A DNA stretch of 10,269 bases from an uncultured bacterium. GTDB lineage: Bacteria > Verrucomicrobiota > Kiritimatiellia > RFP12 > UBA1067. This document shows, in pieces, positions 1 through 8,016 of the stretch. The stretch is from positions 1 through 10,269 of the forward strand of contig CAMIVJ010000068.1 in assembly GCA_946401765.1 (NCBI GenBank), written 5' to 3'. Position 1 is the stretch's first letter; each line of letters begins with the position of its first letter. A model generated the notes under the pieces. That model saw only the letters and a program-made list of their open reading frames with translations. It was not told where the DNA came from and did no database searches. Both the position numbers and the translations under genes were made by a program.

Positions 1-1601
1 TTGTGGAACACGTTGCCGTACACCTCGTCGCCGCAGTCGCAGTCGTCGAAGTAGAAGCCCATCGTATTCGCCATCTCCCCTTCCGCGCCGAGGTCGTGCG
101 TGTAGTTGAAGCGCAGCACGTTACCCTGCGTGGTCCAGTCGCGTCCCGTGTAGTACGCGCCAGCGTCGCCCGTCTCCAGCAGCACGCGGTACACGTTGTT
201 GTACTCGAACAGGTGCTCGTTGCCGCCGTAGAGGACGGCCGAGTGCGGTGCGTCGTGCATCACGTTCGCGCGCAGCGTGATGCCGCAGCCGTTGACGCCG
301 AAGCCAGGCGCGTACGTGCGCTGGAACACGCCGAAGTCATGCACGTGGTTGCCCTCAAAGATGGAATCCGCGCGGCGGAGCGTCTTGCGGTCACCGCCGT
401 CCGCCGACACACCCGCGCGTCCGACCTGCGCCACCTCGCATCCGCGCATAATGTTACGGTCCCCGTGCAGCGACACGCCCGTTCCACCGCAGCACGACAC
501 GCGGCAGCCTACGACCTGTACGTCCGTGCCGGCAAGCGAGAGCCCAGTTCCGTATGTATATTCGAAGGCGATTCCCTCGAAGCGGACATGCGCGATCTTG
601 TTCGCCGAGACAAGCGGCTCGCCGAAGGTCGCCATGAACACCTCGTCCGTCTCCTTCAGCCTGCCCTCCAAAGGACAGATGTAGAGCGTCTTGCGCTCGC
701 GGTCGAGGTACCATTCGCCCGGCGCGTCCAGCTCTTCCAGCAAGTTGAACACGTAGAACCTGCGATCCTTGCGTCCCCAGGTGCCGCTCATCACACCGTA
801 TGGCACGGAAGCAGCGAGGCGGACGACGTCGTTCATGCCGTTTTCAGGACCGTAGCTCGCCGCCTTGACGGAACGGTTGTCCCAGTCATGCGTCCAGTAC
901 CCGTTCATCCACACACCCTCGGCGAAGTTCCATCTCTTTGCGCGCGGATTGGAATATACGAAGGCGCCGGGCTTGGTCACGTCGCTGCCGCCGGCGTTGC
1001 GCTTGACTATGGCGCCGTGGTCCACGCACTTCGAGAACGAGGTGAAGTCCGCATTCGGCCAGCGCGCAAGCGTGCCGAAGCTGTGGTTGATGAAGAGCAT
1101 AGGCGCGGTTGGCGTGCCTCCAAACGAATGAGCCATCGGCGGAATTTTGCCGGGGATGAGCAACGAGACGTCGGCCTGGAGCACCTTGCCTCGCGCCTCT
1201 TCGGGGAGACGCGCGAGGATGGACGCGTCCGTCACGGGCCTGAACGCGCCCGCCGGCACGCGCACCCCTCCAACCACGCGCGCAGTCCCAACCTTCGCCG
1301 CCTTCCAGACGACTGGCGCGGACCCTGACGAACCGCCGTCGCGCTCTTCAAGCGCAAGGCTGCTCTTCTGCACATAGTCGCCCGGCGCGAGAACGATCTT
1401 CACCGCCTCGTCGTTGGCGAACTTCCCCGCCTGGCGCGCCGCGCGCACACCGTCGCGCGCCTCCGCAAGCGTGGCGAACGGCTTCGCTGCAGAGCCATCG
1501 CCGCCCGGCGCGGCCGAAGCATCCACATGGAAAGTCGCAGCGCCCGCGGAAAGCACCGCAAGCGCGCAGGTTGAGACCGTCATGACCATTGTTTTTTTCA
1601 T
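1..1601 (-). CDS. Secreted right-handed parallel beta-helix protein, probable polysaccharide-degrading enzyme (3' end cut by window edge)
   Basis: The reading frame is open from an ATG at 1601 to the left edge: 533 full codons and no stop, so the C-terminus is missing. Residues 1-22 form a signal peptide (KK, then a hydrophobic Ala/Val/Leu stretch ending AGAA), so the protein is exported. The N-terminal part (about 23-115) has the layout typical of secreted beta-helix enzymes: FHVDASA, GDGSAAKPFATLAEARD, then a LAPGDYV strand. The C-terminal part has short turn-rich repeats rich in Gly, Asn and His (GNHVHDFG, NVMHDAPHSAVLYGGNEH, GDAGAYYTGRDW), as in Pfam Beta_helix proteins. The GDAGAYYTGRDW stretch holds Asp479 and Asp488, which are conserved in look-alikes I know. 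GH141 is a possible family, but I cannot prove it or name a substrate. It is the fourth gene of the operon, 46 bases after the GH50-like gene. The start has only a weak AGGA 11 bases upstream; Met5 and Met7 are alternative starts. Confidence 0.82.
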   Translation of the reverse strand, partial: MKKTMVMTVSTCALAVLSAGAATFHVDASAAPGGDGSAAKPFATLAEARDGVRAARQAGKFANDEAVKIVLAPGDYVQKSSLALEERDGGSSGSAPVVWKAAKVGTARVVGGVRVPAGAFRPVTDASILARLPEEARGKVLQADVSLLIPGKIPPMAHSFGGTPTAPMLFINHSFGTLARWPNADFTSFSKCVDHGAIVKRNAGGSDVTKPGAFVYSNPRAKRWNFAEGVWMNGYWTHDWDNRSVKAASYGPENGMNDVVRLAASVPYGVMSGTWGRKDRRFYVFNLLEELDAPGEWYLDRERKTLYICPLEGRLKETDEVFMATFGEPLVSANKIAHVRFEGIAFEYTYGTGLSLAGTDVQVVGCRVSCCGGTGVSLHGDRNIMRGCEVAQVGRAGVSADGGDRKTLRRADSIFEGNHVHDFGVFQRTYAPGFGVNGCGITLRANVMHDAPHSAVLYGGNEHLFEYNNVYRVLLETGDAGAYYTGRDWTTQGNVLRFNYTHDLGAEGEMANTMGFYFDDCDCGDEVYGNVFH

Positions 1602-1647
1602 AAGAAGCGGAATCCTAGCAGGAACAACGTAAATCATCATCGTCTAA

Positions 1648-3588
1648 TCAGCGCCTGGCTTTCGTAGCTGTTTCAGCCTTGCCCCAACGGCGGCGGTACA
1701 TGCCCTTGGCGACGTCGCGGGCCGCCTCCACCAGTTCGGGGTACGGAGCGTCCGTTATGGTGACGAATCCAATCTGGTAGTTCTCGCCGTCGCTTCTGCC
1801 CGTGAGGGGCTGGTCCTGCCACTGGAACCAGTGCGTGCCGACGAAGCGCGGGTGGTCCAGGCAGGCGTTCACATAGTCGCGGTAGCACTTGGCGCGCTCC
1901 TGCTGGCTGCGTGTGGCGACGAGACCGGTGTGGAACATGCCGCGGTCGAGCGCACCGAAGTGGAACTCGCCGTTGATCATGGGCTTGTCAACGGCTCCGG
2001 CGGGAAGGTCGCGGTTCGGCCTGCGGCTGTAGATGTTCACGCTCACCACGTCACAGTGACGAGCGGCGGCGCGGTATATGACCTCCGTTCCCCATGCGAT
2101 GCGGCAGCCGAGGTAGAGATGGTTGGGAAGCTCGTCCTTCAAGACGGCGCGTATGGTGGAGAAGTACTTCTCCGCCACTTCGGCCATGCGAGGCTCCTTG
2201 TTCCACGAGAGCTCGTTGTCCACGAAAACGCCCACGCACCATGGATCGTTCTTCATGCTCTTTGCCGCGTCGCGCGCGCGTGAGCGGAAGGTCTTTTCGA
2301 ATTCCGGATTGAACGGATCGGGCAGCGCGCCCCACCAGCCGCTGGAGTTCGCAAGGCGCGGAGTGCCGCCCGTACCAAGGCAGAGCGTGTAGGGAGTGCG
2401 GTCCATGAGGTATATGGAAGAGTCGCTCCAGTTGGCGATCGTGTTGAGCCCCCAGGCGCGGATGCGCTCATGGGCGCGCTCGCGCACAAGCTCGCGCCAC
2501 TTCTCGCCGTACTTGCGCCGAGCGTTGGCCTGGGCGAAGCTGAAACAGGCGTATGGAAGATGCGCGGGATCCTTGTAGAAGCCATGCGCGCCGGGCCACT
2601 TGTTAGTCCAGAGGAAGCGGCCAAACACGGGATCGTCCTTATCCGGCACCCACTCGAAGTACTTCTCGCGGAACCCGATTCCCGTCTCTCCGCCAATGCG
2701 CACGCAGTCCACGCCGTGCGAGAAGAAGAGCCTGCCGTCTGGGTCCACGAGCCACCACTTGCCGTTCACCTTCTCGGTGCGGAAGAACCCCGTGGCCTTC
2801 AGCTGCGGACCCTCCGCCCAGCCGCCCCACTTGTCGGCGCCGGGAATCGGGCTCTCCCTGTGCGCGGCGAGCCAGGCCTCCTCCGCGCGCCTCGACTTCT
2901 CAAGGTCCTTCTCGTCATGCATCTTCCCCGGCCAGTCGTCGTGCTTGAACTGCCCGAAGCGGTCCACGAACGGCAGGAACGTCGCCGCGTCGAGCGTCTT
3001 CACCGCATTCTTCCCTCCAGCGGAGACCGTCACGCGCCGCACGCTGAAGCCGCGCGGCGAGCCATCCTGCACGAAGAAGATGTGGAACGAGCTGGCACGC
3101 GCGAGATCGAACCCGCCACCGCCCTTCGCGGACTTGCCGCCGCGCGCAACGGGCTTACCGTTCATGCCCTCCAATGCGAGCGGAGCATCCAGCTGCCACG
3201 GCATCGCGCGCATCTGCGCCACGATCTCGCCCGTCGCGTGCGGCGCAAGGGCCACGCTGCCTCCTGGACCCGATCCCTGGCTGTTCTCGCCCTTCACGCT
3301 TAGGTGCACCGTGCACGCGCGGTCGGTGGTGTTGCTCACCGATATCGTGATGCTGTCGTACGGCGTGAGGTCGCAGACGCCAGCCTTGAAGTCGAGCCTC
3401 GTGCCAGGCCAAGAATCCTTCACGCCCGTCTTGACGTCCATCGAGCCGTCCGGCAGAAGCGCGATGCTTGAATCCCTCTGCGCCTTGAGCTCTGCATCCG
3501 CCGAAGGCCAAAGCACCCTCTCGCCCGCCGCCGCGGCGAATGCCGCCGCACACGCAAACGCGAACATTTCAAATCGCTTCATCGTCAT
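1648..3588 (-). CDS. Secreted GH50-family (beta-agarase-like) glycoside hydrolase
   Basis: This 646-residue protein starts with a short signal peptide (KRFEMFAFACAAAFAAAAG). A beta-sandwich region resembling the N-terminal carbohydrate-binding-like domain of GH50 enzymes covers about 25-190. A linker with W219, W239 and W254 leads into the catalytic (beta/alpha)8 barrel from about 265 (KVNGKWWLVDPDGRLFFSHG). In clan GH-A logic the acid/base is Glu459 in FVDNELSW and the nucleophile is Glu541 in INGEFHFGA; HWFQWQDQP near 586-594 is a typical barrel-end aromatic strand. GH50 members cleave beta-1,4 bonds in agarose, but divergent ones occur outside marine agar degraders, so galactan cleavage is likely and agar itself is not assured. 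The gene starts 17 bases after the esterase stop. Two starts compete: ATG at 3588 has AGGA 9 bases upstream, and ATG at 3582 has GAAGAG 8 bases upstream. They differ by two residues. Both catalytic glutamates are present and the length is normal, so the enzyme looks intact. Confidence 0.87.
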   Translation of the reverse strand: MTMKRFEMFAFACAAAFAAAAGERVLWPSADAELKAQRDSSIALLPDGSMDVKTGVKDSWPGTRLDFKAGVCDLTPYDSITISVSNTTDRACTVHLSVKGENSQGSGPGGSVALAPHATGEIVAQMRAMPWQLDAPLALEGMNGKPVARGGKSAKGGGGFDLARASSFHIFFVQDGSPRGFSVRRVTVSAGGKNAVKTLDAATFLPFVDRFGQFKHDDWPGKMHDEKDLEKSRRAEEAWLAAHRESPIPGADKWGGWAEGPQLKATGFFRTEKVNGKWWLVDPDGRLFFSHGVDCVRIGGETGIGFREKYFEWVPDKDDPVFGRFLWTNKWPGAHGFYKDPAHLPYACFSFAQANARRKYGEKWRELVRERAHERIRAWGLNTIANWSDSSIYLMDRTPYTLCLGTGGTPRLANSSGWWGALPDPFNPEFEKTFRSRARDAAKSMKNDPWCVGVFVDNELSWNKEPRMAEVAEKYFSTIRAVLKDELPNHLYLGCRIAWGTEVIYRAAARHCDVVSVNIYSRRPNRDLPAGAVDKPMINGEFHFGALDRGMFHTGLVATRSQQERAKCYRDYVNACLDHPRFVGTHWFQWQDQPLTGRSDGENYQIGFVTITDAPYPELVEAARDVAKGMYRRRWGKAETATKARR

Positions 3589-3605
3589 TGCTCTTCATCC
3601 TGGAT

Positions 3606-5324
3606 TTAATCCGTCGCTGCCATTTTGATAACGAACGCGCGCGACGGCACGAGATTCTCGTAGCGCGCCGCAAGCGAATGCATCCGCCCGTTCGCACTTG
3701 CGCCATGAACGCTCGCACCACCCGCAACCTCCAGCCATGCGGACTCTGCGCCGTCCATCCTGTACTGCACCCTCGTAGCGTCGCCGTCGCGTACGAACTC
3801 GATTTCCACCTCAACCGGCACGTCAACCTTCGCCTGCGAACCAGGCAGCCTCCGCCAGTCATTTGCGCCGCCGCTCCCCTTCGCGAGCACCCAGTAGTTT
3901 GTGGCCGAGCCTTCCCACACCGCAGTCACCGCCGCCGCCGCCCCGGCAGGCACGGGCGGCGGCTCGGAGAGCGGCAGAAACTCCATCGTCATCGCCACCA
4001 CCACGTTCGTCTCGGCAACGCCCACCGCCCGATCCGCTTCAAAGTGCAGCATCGCGCCCTCTTCGTGCCCCGCAAGCGCTCCGCCGGAAAACGTCCCATC
4101 CTGCGGATTGCGCCACGCGCCGCCGAACATGCCCGCCGCGCGCGGCCATCCTTCGTCCACCCCGCCGTCGAACCAGCCCTTCACGGCGCCTGTGCGGCGC
4201 GGCCGCCAGTTGTCGGGCGGCGCCTTTGGAAGCCCCATCGCCGCGAGAATCGTGTCGCGGTAGATGCGCGCCGAGAAGTCGTTGCAGTGGTTGATGTTGT
4301 TGCCCGTCATGTCGCGGAAACGCTTGCGCGCAAGCACCGCGGCGTGCATGGTGTTCACGTTCGCGCAGCCGATGCGCGCGAATCCCGCCGCGCGGAATTT
4401 ATCGGCGAGCGCGTACAAGGCCTGCTCGTACTGCGGGAAGAGCGTGCCGCGCGAAGCGAGGCTCGTCGTCTCGAGGTTTGGCACCATCGGAGGCACCAGC
4501 ATAACTGTTGCGTTCGGCAGGGCCGTATGGACGGCGTTCACCATCGCCTCGTGCTTGGCGGAATAGTCGGCGGCGGAGAGCGAGTCGTTCATTCCGAACG
4601 CGATAAGCACGAAGTCGGGCGCGTAGTCGATCACCCTAGACTGGATGTTGTCGAGCCCCCACTGCGTGTTCTTCCCGCCCACGGCCGTGTTCACGTATTC
4701 AAGGCCGGTATTTCCGGTAGCCTCCACGATGCCGTCATGCACCTGCTTCGGCCAGCCGGGGATGTAGGGCTCGAAGCCGATCATGCCGGACGAATTGGCC
4801 GCAGTCGTTATCGAATCGCCGTAGAACAAAGTCTTCCCGCCCTGGCGAGCGGCGAACTCTTCAAGCATCGGCGCGAACGCAGCCGAGTCGTCACGCGGCA
4901 CGGGACCTTCCCACGTGTCCGAATGCCGGTACGTAACGCACACCTGGTGGAGCGATATCACGCTCCCCTCTGAGAAGAACACATATGCCTTGCCAGGCAC
5001 GTTGCAGGCGAACCTTCCGCTCTCTGGATACCACTCCGCCTCGGTGTAGTACGGCATGCGCGTGTTCGCGGTTGGGCGAATCGTGTGAGTGGCCGCGTCA
5101 AACGTCCAATCCACCCCCTGCTCGTACTCGGTCTTCAAGTCGAAGCTCTTGACGGAGAGTATCTCATCGGCCTTGTACATGAGCGGCGCCGCGTCGTCCG
5201 TGCCCATGAAGAGAACGGTCTCGTTCGTCATCACGTTCCCCGTGAAGAGCGGCGGCACGCGGGGATCTACAGCCGATGCGGCGATGGCGGCAGCTGACGC
5301 ACACAATGCAAGAATCGGCTTCAT
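3606..5324 (-). CDS. Secreted SGNH/GDSL-family esterase with N- and C-terminal beta domains
   Basis: Numbering here counts from a TTG at 5327. I prefer the ATG one codon later (5324), because AAGGGAG lies 7 bases before it. Residues 1-20 are a signal peptide. A beta-rich domain (about 25-140) precedes the SGNH hydrolase core (about 160-365). The core shows block I with nucleophile Ser172 (FYGDSITT), block II Gly217/Gly218 (NTAVGGKNTQ), block III Asn247 (FGMND) and block V His347 (NNINHCNDF). The usual block V Asp is Asn344 here. A C-terminal beta-sandwich-like region (about 380-573) is probably carbohydrate-binding or LamG-like. Such enzymes remove acetyl or other acyl groups from glycans; which ester is unknown. 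It lies between the LamG-like protein gene (gap about 14 to 17 bases) and the GH50-like gene (17 bases), fitting a helper role that exposes the polysaccharide to the hydrolases. Confidence 0.88.
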   Translation of the reverse strand: MKPILALCASAAAIAASAVDPRVPPLFTGNVMTNETVLFMGTDDAAPLMYKADEILSVKSFDLKTEYEQGVDWTFDAATHTIRPTANTRMPYYTEAEWYPESGRFACNVPGKAYVFFSEGSVISLHQVCVTYRHSDTWEGPVPRDDSAAFAPMLEEFAARQGGKTLFYGDSITTAANSSGMIGFEPYIPGWPKQVHDGIVEATGNTGLEYVNTAVGGKNTQWGLDNIQSRVIDYAPDFVLIAFGMNDSLSAADYSAKHEAMVNAVHTALPNATVMLVPPMVPNLETTSLASRGTLFPQYEQALYALADKFRAAGFARIGCANVNTMHAAVLARKRFRDMTGNNINHCNDFSARIYRDTILAAMGLPKAPPDNWRPRRTGAVKGWFDGGVDEGWPRAAGMFGGAWRNPQDGTFSGGALAGHEEGAMLHFEADRAVGVAETNVVVAMTMEFLPLSEPPPVPAGAAAAVTAVWEGSATNYWVLAKGSGGANDWRRLPGSQAKVDVPVEVEIEFVRDGDATRVQYRMDGAESAWLEVAGGASVHGASANGRMHSLAARYENLVPSRAFVIKMAATD

Positions 5325-5331
5325 CAATCAG

Positions 5332-5338
5332 CTCCCTT
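5332..5338 (-). promoter_or_regulatory. Ribosome binding site deciding the esterase start
   Basis: On the minus strand AAGGGAG sits 7 bases before the ATG at 5324 but only 4 before the in-frame TTG at 5327. This favours ATG as the start. It lies immediately after the stop of the upstream repeat-protein gene (5342-5344), which suggests translational coupling. Confidence 0.6.
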
Positions 5339-5341
5339 CCA

Positions 5342-7993
5342 TCAGCGCACGATTATAATCACGCCGCTACAGGCATACAACCCGTCGTCGCGCACCATGA
5401 GAGCGCGGCCCATCGACTTCGACTGCTCGTCGAGCGTGAAGCGCACTGCCTCAGGCGCGTTGCCGGCGCCCCAGTCCACAACCTTGCCGGACCAGTGAGC
5501 ACGCGAACGGACATCAAGTGTCACCGTTGCGCCGGACGCGAACGTGACGCGGTTCAGCCCCGCCGTGAAGGCCGAGGTTGTGCTCCATGCTCCGGTGCGT
5601 CCGTTCAGGTCGAGCGTGGAGCCGTCCATCATCGTGCATCCGTAGAAGTAGTCGGTAGCCGGCGTGAAACGTCCGTAGACGCTCATTCCGCCCGTGCCGT
5701 TGTTTGTGTCGAAGGTGCAGGCGGCGTAGTAGTCGTCAACGTCCACATGCCCCCCGAGGTTCAGCGCGCTCTCCACGCGAAGCGTCGCGCCGCGCGCATT
5801 TACCGCGGCGTTTGCGCGCCAGCATCCACTGCCCTTCAGCCACATGACGCCGTTCGTGATCGAACCTGCGTTGTTGAAATGGAGCGTCTTGCCCATGGTC
5901 TCGACGGAGAGCGTCTTGCCGCCAAGGTCAAGTAGGAGAGGCACCACGTCATAGAACGTAGTGTTGTACGCCGTCTCGATCACTGAATCAGCCGTGAGCT
6001 TCACAGTGCCGAAGCTTCCGCTGCTCGTGGCCATGTCGTAGCCGGTGTTTCGCAGCGTGCCGCCGGCCATGGTAGTGGTGTAGGTGCGGTAGTCGCAGTT
6101 GCCCTTGAAGTCGAACACGCCGCCCGGCTCAAGCACGATGTCGCTTCCGGACTTGCCGAAGTAGCCCTTCGTTGCGATGTAGATGTAGATCGCTCCCCCG
6201 CCGCCGCAGTTCACCGTATTCACGATGCCGCCCGCGATGCGCGTGCCGCCCGTGTACGTCTGCCCCATGCGGTTCACCGTCAGCGTGCCAGCGCCTTCCT
6301 TGACGAGGGCCAAAGTGCCGGAAAGCGCCACCGACTCGGCCAGCGCCTTCTGCCCCTCCGCGACGTCGACATGCAGGCTGCCTGGATTCCCGGCCTCAGT
6401 CACAACGGGGCCCGCAACAAGTTCCGTGCCAGTGTTGCTCGTGAACAAGTCGCCGCTCACCCTGTCGAGAAGGCCCACCTTGCCCGTCTTCGCATGGCGC
6501 ACCGGCACAAGGTCGCGCTTCAGACCGCCGCCCTTCGTGATCTTGAAGGAATGCAGCCTGTAGCGTCCGCCTCTTTCATGGTTGGCGTCGTCGGCATGGT
6601 CGAAGAGCGCAAGCTCCGTGTTGTCGCTGTTCGTGAGATCCACCGCCTTGCTGCCGAGCGAGGCGCCGGTTGCCGCATTCACCGCGGCCACCGTGCCATT
6701 GGGCGATGTGCCGGGCGTCACCGTGATCCTGTACCGCATTCCGGCGGCCTGGGCGCAGAATATCGTTCCGGCGCCAAAGAAGTAGATTTGATTGTTCGCG
6801 AGGATCATGAGATAGCGCTTTGTAGTCCATGACTTGCAGCCGAAGATAGTGCGGTCCTGCTCTCCCGCGGCGGGAAGAGTGAAGTCGATCTCAACCGCGG
6901 TGTCGGTGGAAGGCACGATGCCGGTCTTGACCATCTGCGTTCCCGTTGCCTCGACGTATTCGAGGCGGTCGTATTCGTCAGTTGAATCGGTGGCGGTGCC
7001 GATGCCGTAGAGTCGTGAAAGCGAGAGGTCGCGTCCGGCGAGATCGACCGTGCCGTCGATCGCGAGCGTGCCGAAGCGGCGCCAGTCGGCATTGGACGCC
7101 AACGTGCAGCTGCCGTCAAGGGCAAAGCGCACATTGGCGTCCACCGTTCCCGTGAAGCCCGCGAGCGCGGCCTCGCTTGCCGCCTCCACGCGCAGCGAGC
7201 CGATGCCGATCGAACCAGTGGCGGTGCCCGCGGCAAACGGCGATTCGTCGCTGACGTGCATCGTGCCGTCGAGCCTGTTCACGAGGCCGATCTCGCCAGT
7301 CGCGGGATTGCGCGCCGGCACGAAGTCGAAGCGCATTGCCTTATCCTGCCACACCTTGAATGAATGCATCTTGAACTTGCCGCGCTGTGTGCTGCCGGTG
7401 ATGCCGCAGATGGCGAGCGCTGCGTTGTCGTCGTTGTTCATCTGCACGTCCTTGCTGCCGACCAGCGTGTCGGTGGCGTCGTTCATGAGAACCGACTTCC
7501 CGCCGGCGACCACGAACCGGTATCGGGTGTTCGTGGCAAATGTGCCAACGACGATGGTCTTGCCGAAGAAATACCAGTTGTTGTTCTGGCACATGCACAG
7601 AAAGCGGTAGTTGTTCCAGCTCTTGGTGCCGAAGAGAGTGAGCGCAGAGTTGTCGGTGGGAGTGGCGACCACTTCGACGGCAGTGTTGGCGTTGGGAACG
7701 AGATCGGTGACGATCCGCTGCGCACCGTTGGCCTCGATGAAGTCTAGAAGCTCGTAGCTCTTTGAGTCGGTCACGCGTCCCGCGCCTGCGATCGCGGCCA
7801 CGCGCAGGGTGTGTCCGTTCAGATCGAGCGTGGCGCCCTCTCCGATCGTCACGACGCCCTGATCGCGCCAGTCGGCATCAGCATCGAGCGTCATGTTCTC
7901 AGCTAGCGTCACATCGGCCGCAAGCGGAAAAACGACACTTGCTGCTACAGCAACCGTCGAAACAAACGTCTGCATCGTCATCTTACAGTTCAT
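5342..7993 (-). CDS. Secreted repeat protein: two LamG-like domains plus autotransporter-associated beta-strand repeat
   Basis: This 883-residue protein begins with a signal peptide (about 1-26, ending PLAA). It then carries two tandem copies of the same module. Each has a short beta-strand lead-in (ADWRDQGVVTIGEGATLDLNG at about 40-60; ADWRRFGTLAIDGTVDLAG at about 302-320) followed by a LamG/concanavalin-like domain (about 78-245 and 340-528). The domains open with FIEANGAQRIVTDLVPN and YVEATGTQMVKTGIVPS. Next comes an autotransporter-associated beta-strand repeat (about 558-592, LALVKEGAGTLTVN and TYTGGTRIAGGIV), then Gly/Thr/Asn-rich beta-helical passenger-like sequence with a further TLDLNGRTG near 793-801. 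There is no C-terminal beta-barrel, PEP-CTERM or LPXTG signal; the chain ends in ACSGVIIIVR. It is probably a surface or secreted glycan-binding or adhesin protein; no catalytic motif is seen. It is the first gene of the operon. AAAGG lies 10 bases before the ATG. Confidence 0.82.
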   Translation of the reverse strand: MNCKMTMQTFVSTVAVAASVVFPLAADVTLAENMTLDADADWRDQGVVTIGEGATLDLNGHTLRVAAIAGAGRVTDSKSYELLDFIEANGAQRIVTDLVPNANTAVEVVATPTDNSALTLFGTKSWNNYRFLCMCQNNNWYFFGKTIVVGTFATNTRYRFVVAGGKSVLMNDATDTLVGSKDVQMNNDDNAALAICGITGSTQRGKFKMHSFKVWQDKAMRFDFVPARNPATGEIGLVNRLDGTMHVSDESPFAAGTATGSIGIGSLRVEAASEAALAGFTGTVDANVRFALDGSCTLASNADWRRFGTLAIDGTVDLAGRDLSLSRLYGIGTATDSTDEYDRLEYVEATGTQMVKTGIVPSTDTAVEIDFTLPAAGEQDRTIFGCKSWTTKRYLMILANNQIYFFGAGTIFCAQAAGMRYRITVTPGTSPNGTVAAVNAATGASLGSKAVDLTNSDNTELALFDHADDANHERGGRYRLHSFKITKGGGLKRDLVPVRHAKTGKVGLLDRVSGDLFTSNTGTELVAGPVVTEAGNPGSLHVDVAEGQKALAESVALSGTLALVKEGAGTLTVNRMGQTYTGGTRIAGGIVNTVNCGGGGAIYIYIATKGYFGKSGSDIVLEPGGVFDFKGNCDYRTYTTTMAGGTLRNTGYDMATSSGSFGTVKLTADSVIETAYNTTFYDVVPLLLDLGGKTLSVETMGKTLHFNNAGSITNGVMWLKGSGCWRANAAVNARGATLRVESALNLGGHVDVDDYYAACTFDTNNGTGGMSVYGRFTPATDYFYGCTMMDGSTLDLNGRTGAWSTTSAFTAGLNRVTFASGATVTLDVRSRAHWSGKVVDWGAGNAPEAVRFTLDEQSKSMGRALMVRDDGLYACSGVIIIVR
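6368..7099 (-). repeat. LamG-like module, copy 2 (residues 299-542 of the 883-residue protein)
   Basis: Second copy of the module, in the same order and with the same landmarks as copy 1. It is slightly longer because of extra residues around 425-437. The FVPARNP/LVPVRHA and GLVNRLDG/GLLDRVSG strands near the module end are the best conserved part and probably form the core of the concanavalin-like fold. Confidence 0.78.
7190..7882 (-). repeat. LamG-like module, copy 1 (residues 38-268 of the 883-residue protein)
   Basis: Direct protein-level repeat with copy 2, offset about 262 residues. Shared landmarks are ADWR, TLDL/TVDL, V/ATDS, EANG/EATG, VPNANTAVEV/VPSTDTAVEI, FGTKSWNNYR/FGCKSWTTKR, QNNNWYFFG/ANNQIYFFG, HSFKV/HSFKI, FVPARNPATGEIGLVNRLDG/LVPVRHAKTGKVGLLDRVSG and GSLRVE/GSLHVD. 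The nucleotide sequences have diverged, so the duplication is old or was inherited as a domain pair. Confidence 0.8.
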
Positions 7994-8016
7994 ATTGACT
8001 TAACCTTTCTTCAAAC

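Noticed and set aside
3..1328. Long plus-strand open frame (441 codons) opposite the beta-helix gene
   Set aside because: Its product is an Arg/Val/His-rich string with no domain, while the opposite strand carries a clean signal peptide and beta-helix sequence. It is a GC-rich antisense shadow.
2470..3628. Overlapping plus-strand open frames (277 and 342 codons) opposite the GH50-like gene
   Set aside because: Low-complexity composition, no start signals, and both lie entirely over a well-recognised minus-strand gene apart from a short overhang.
3540..4973. Plus-strand open frame of 477 codons opposite the esterase gene
   Set aside because: Arg/His/Pro-rich nonsense product; the minus strand holds all SGNH blocks in one frame.
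5342..7993. Full type V autotransporter reading of the 883-residue protein
   Set aside because: A beta-strand repeat of the autotransporter-associated kind is present, but there is no C-terminal beta-barrel of about 250-300 residues ending in an aromatic residue.
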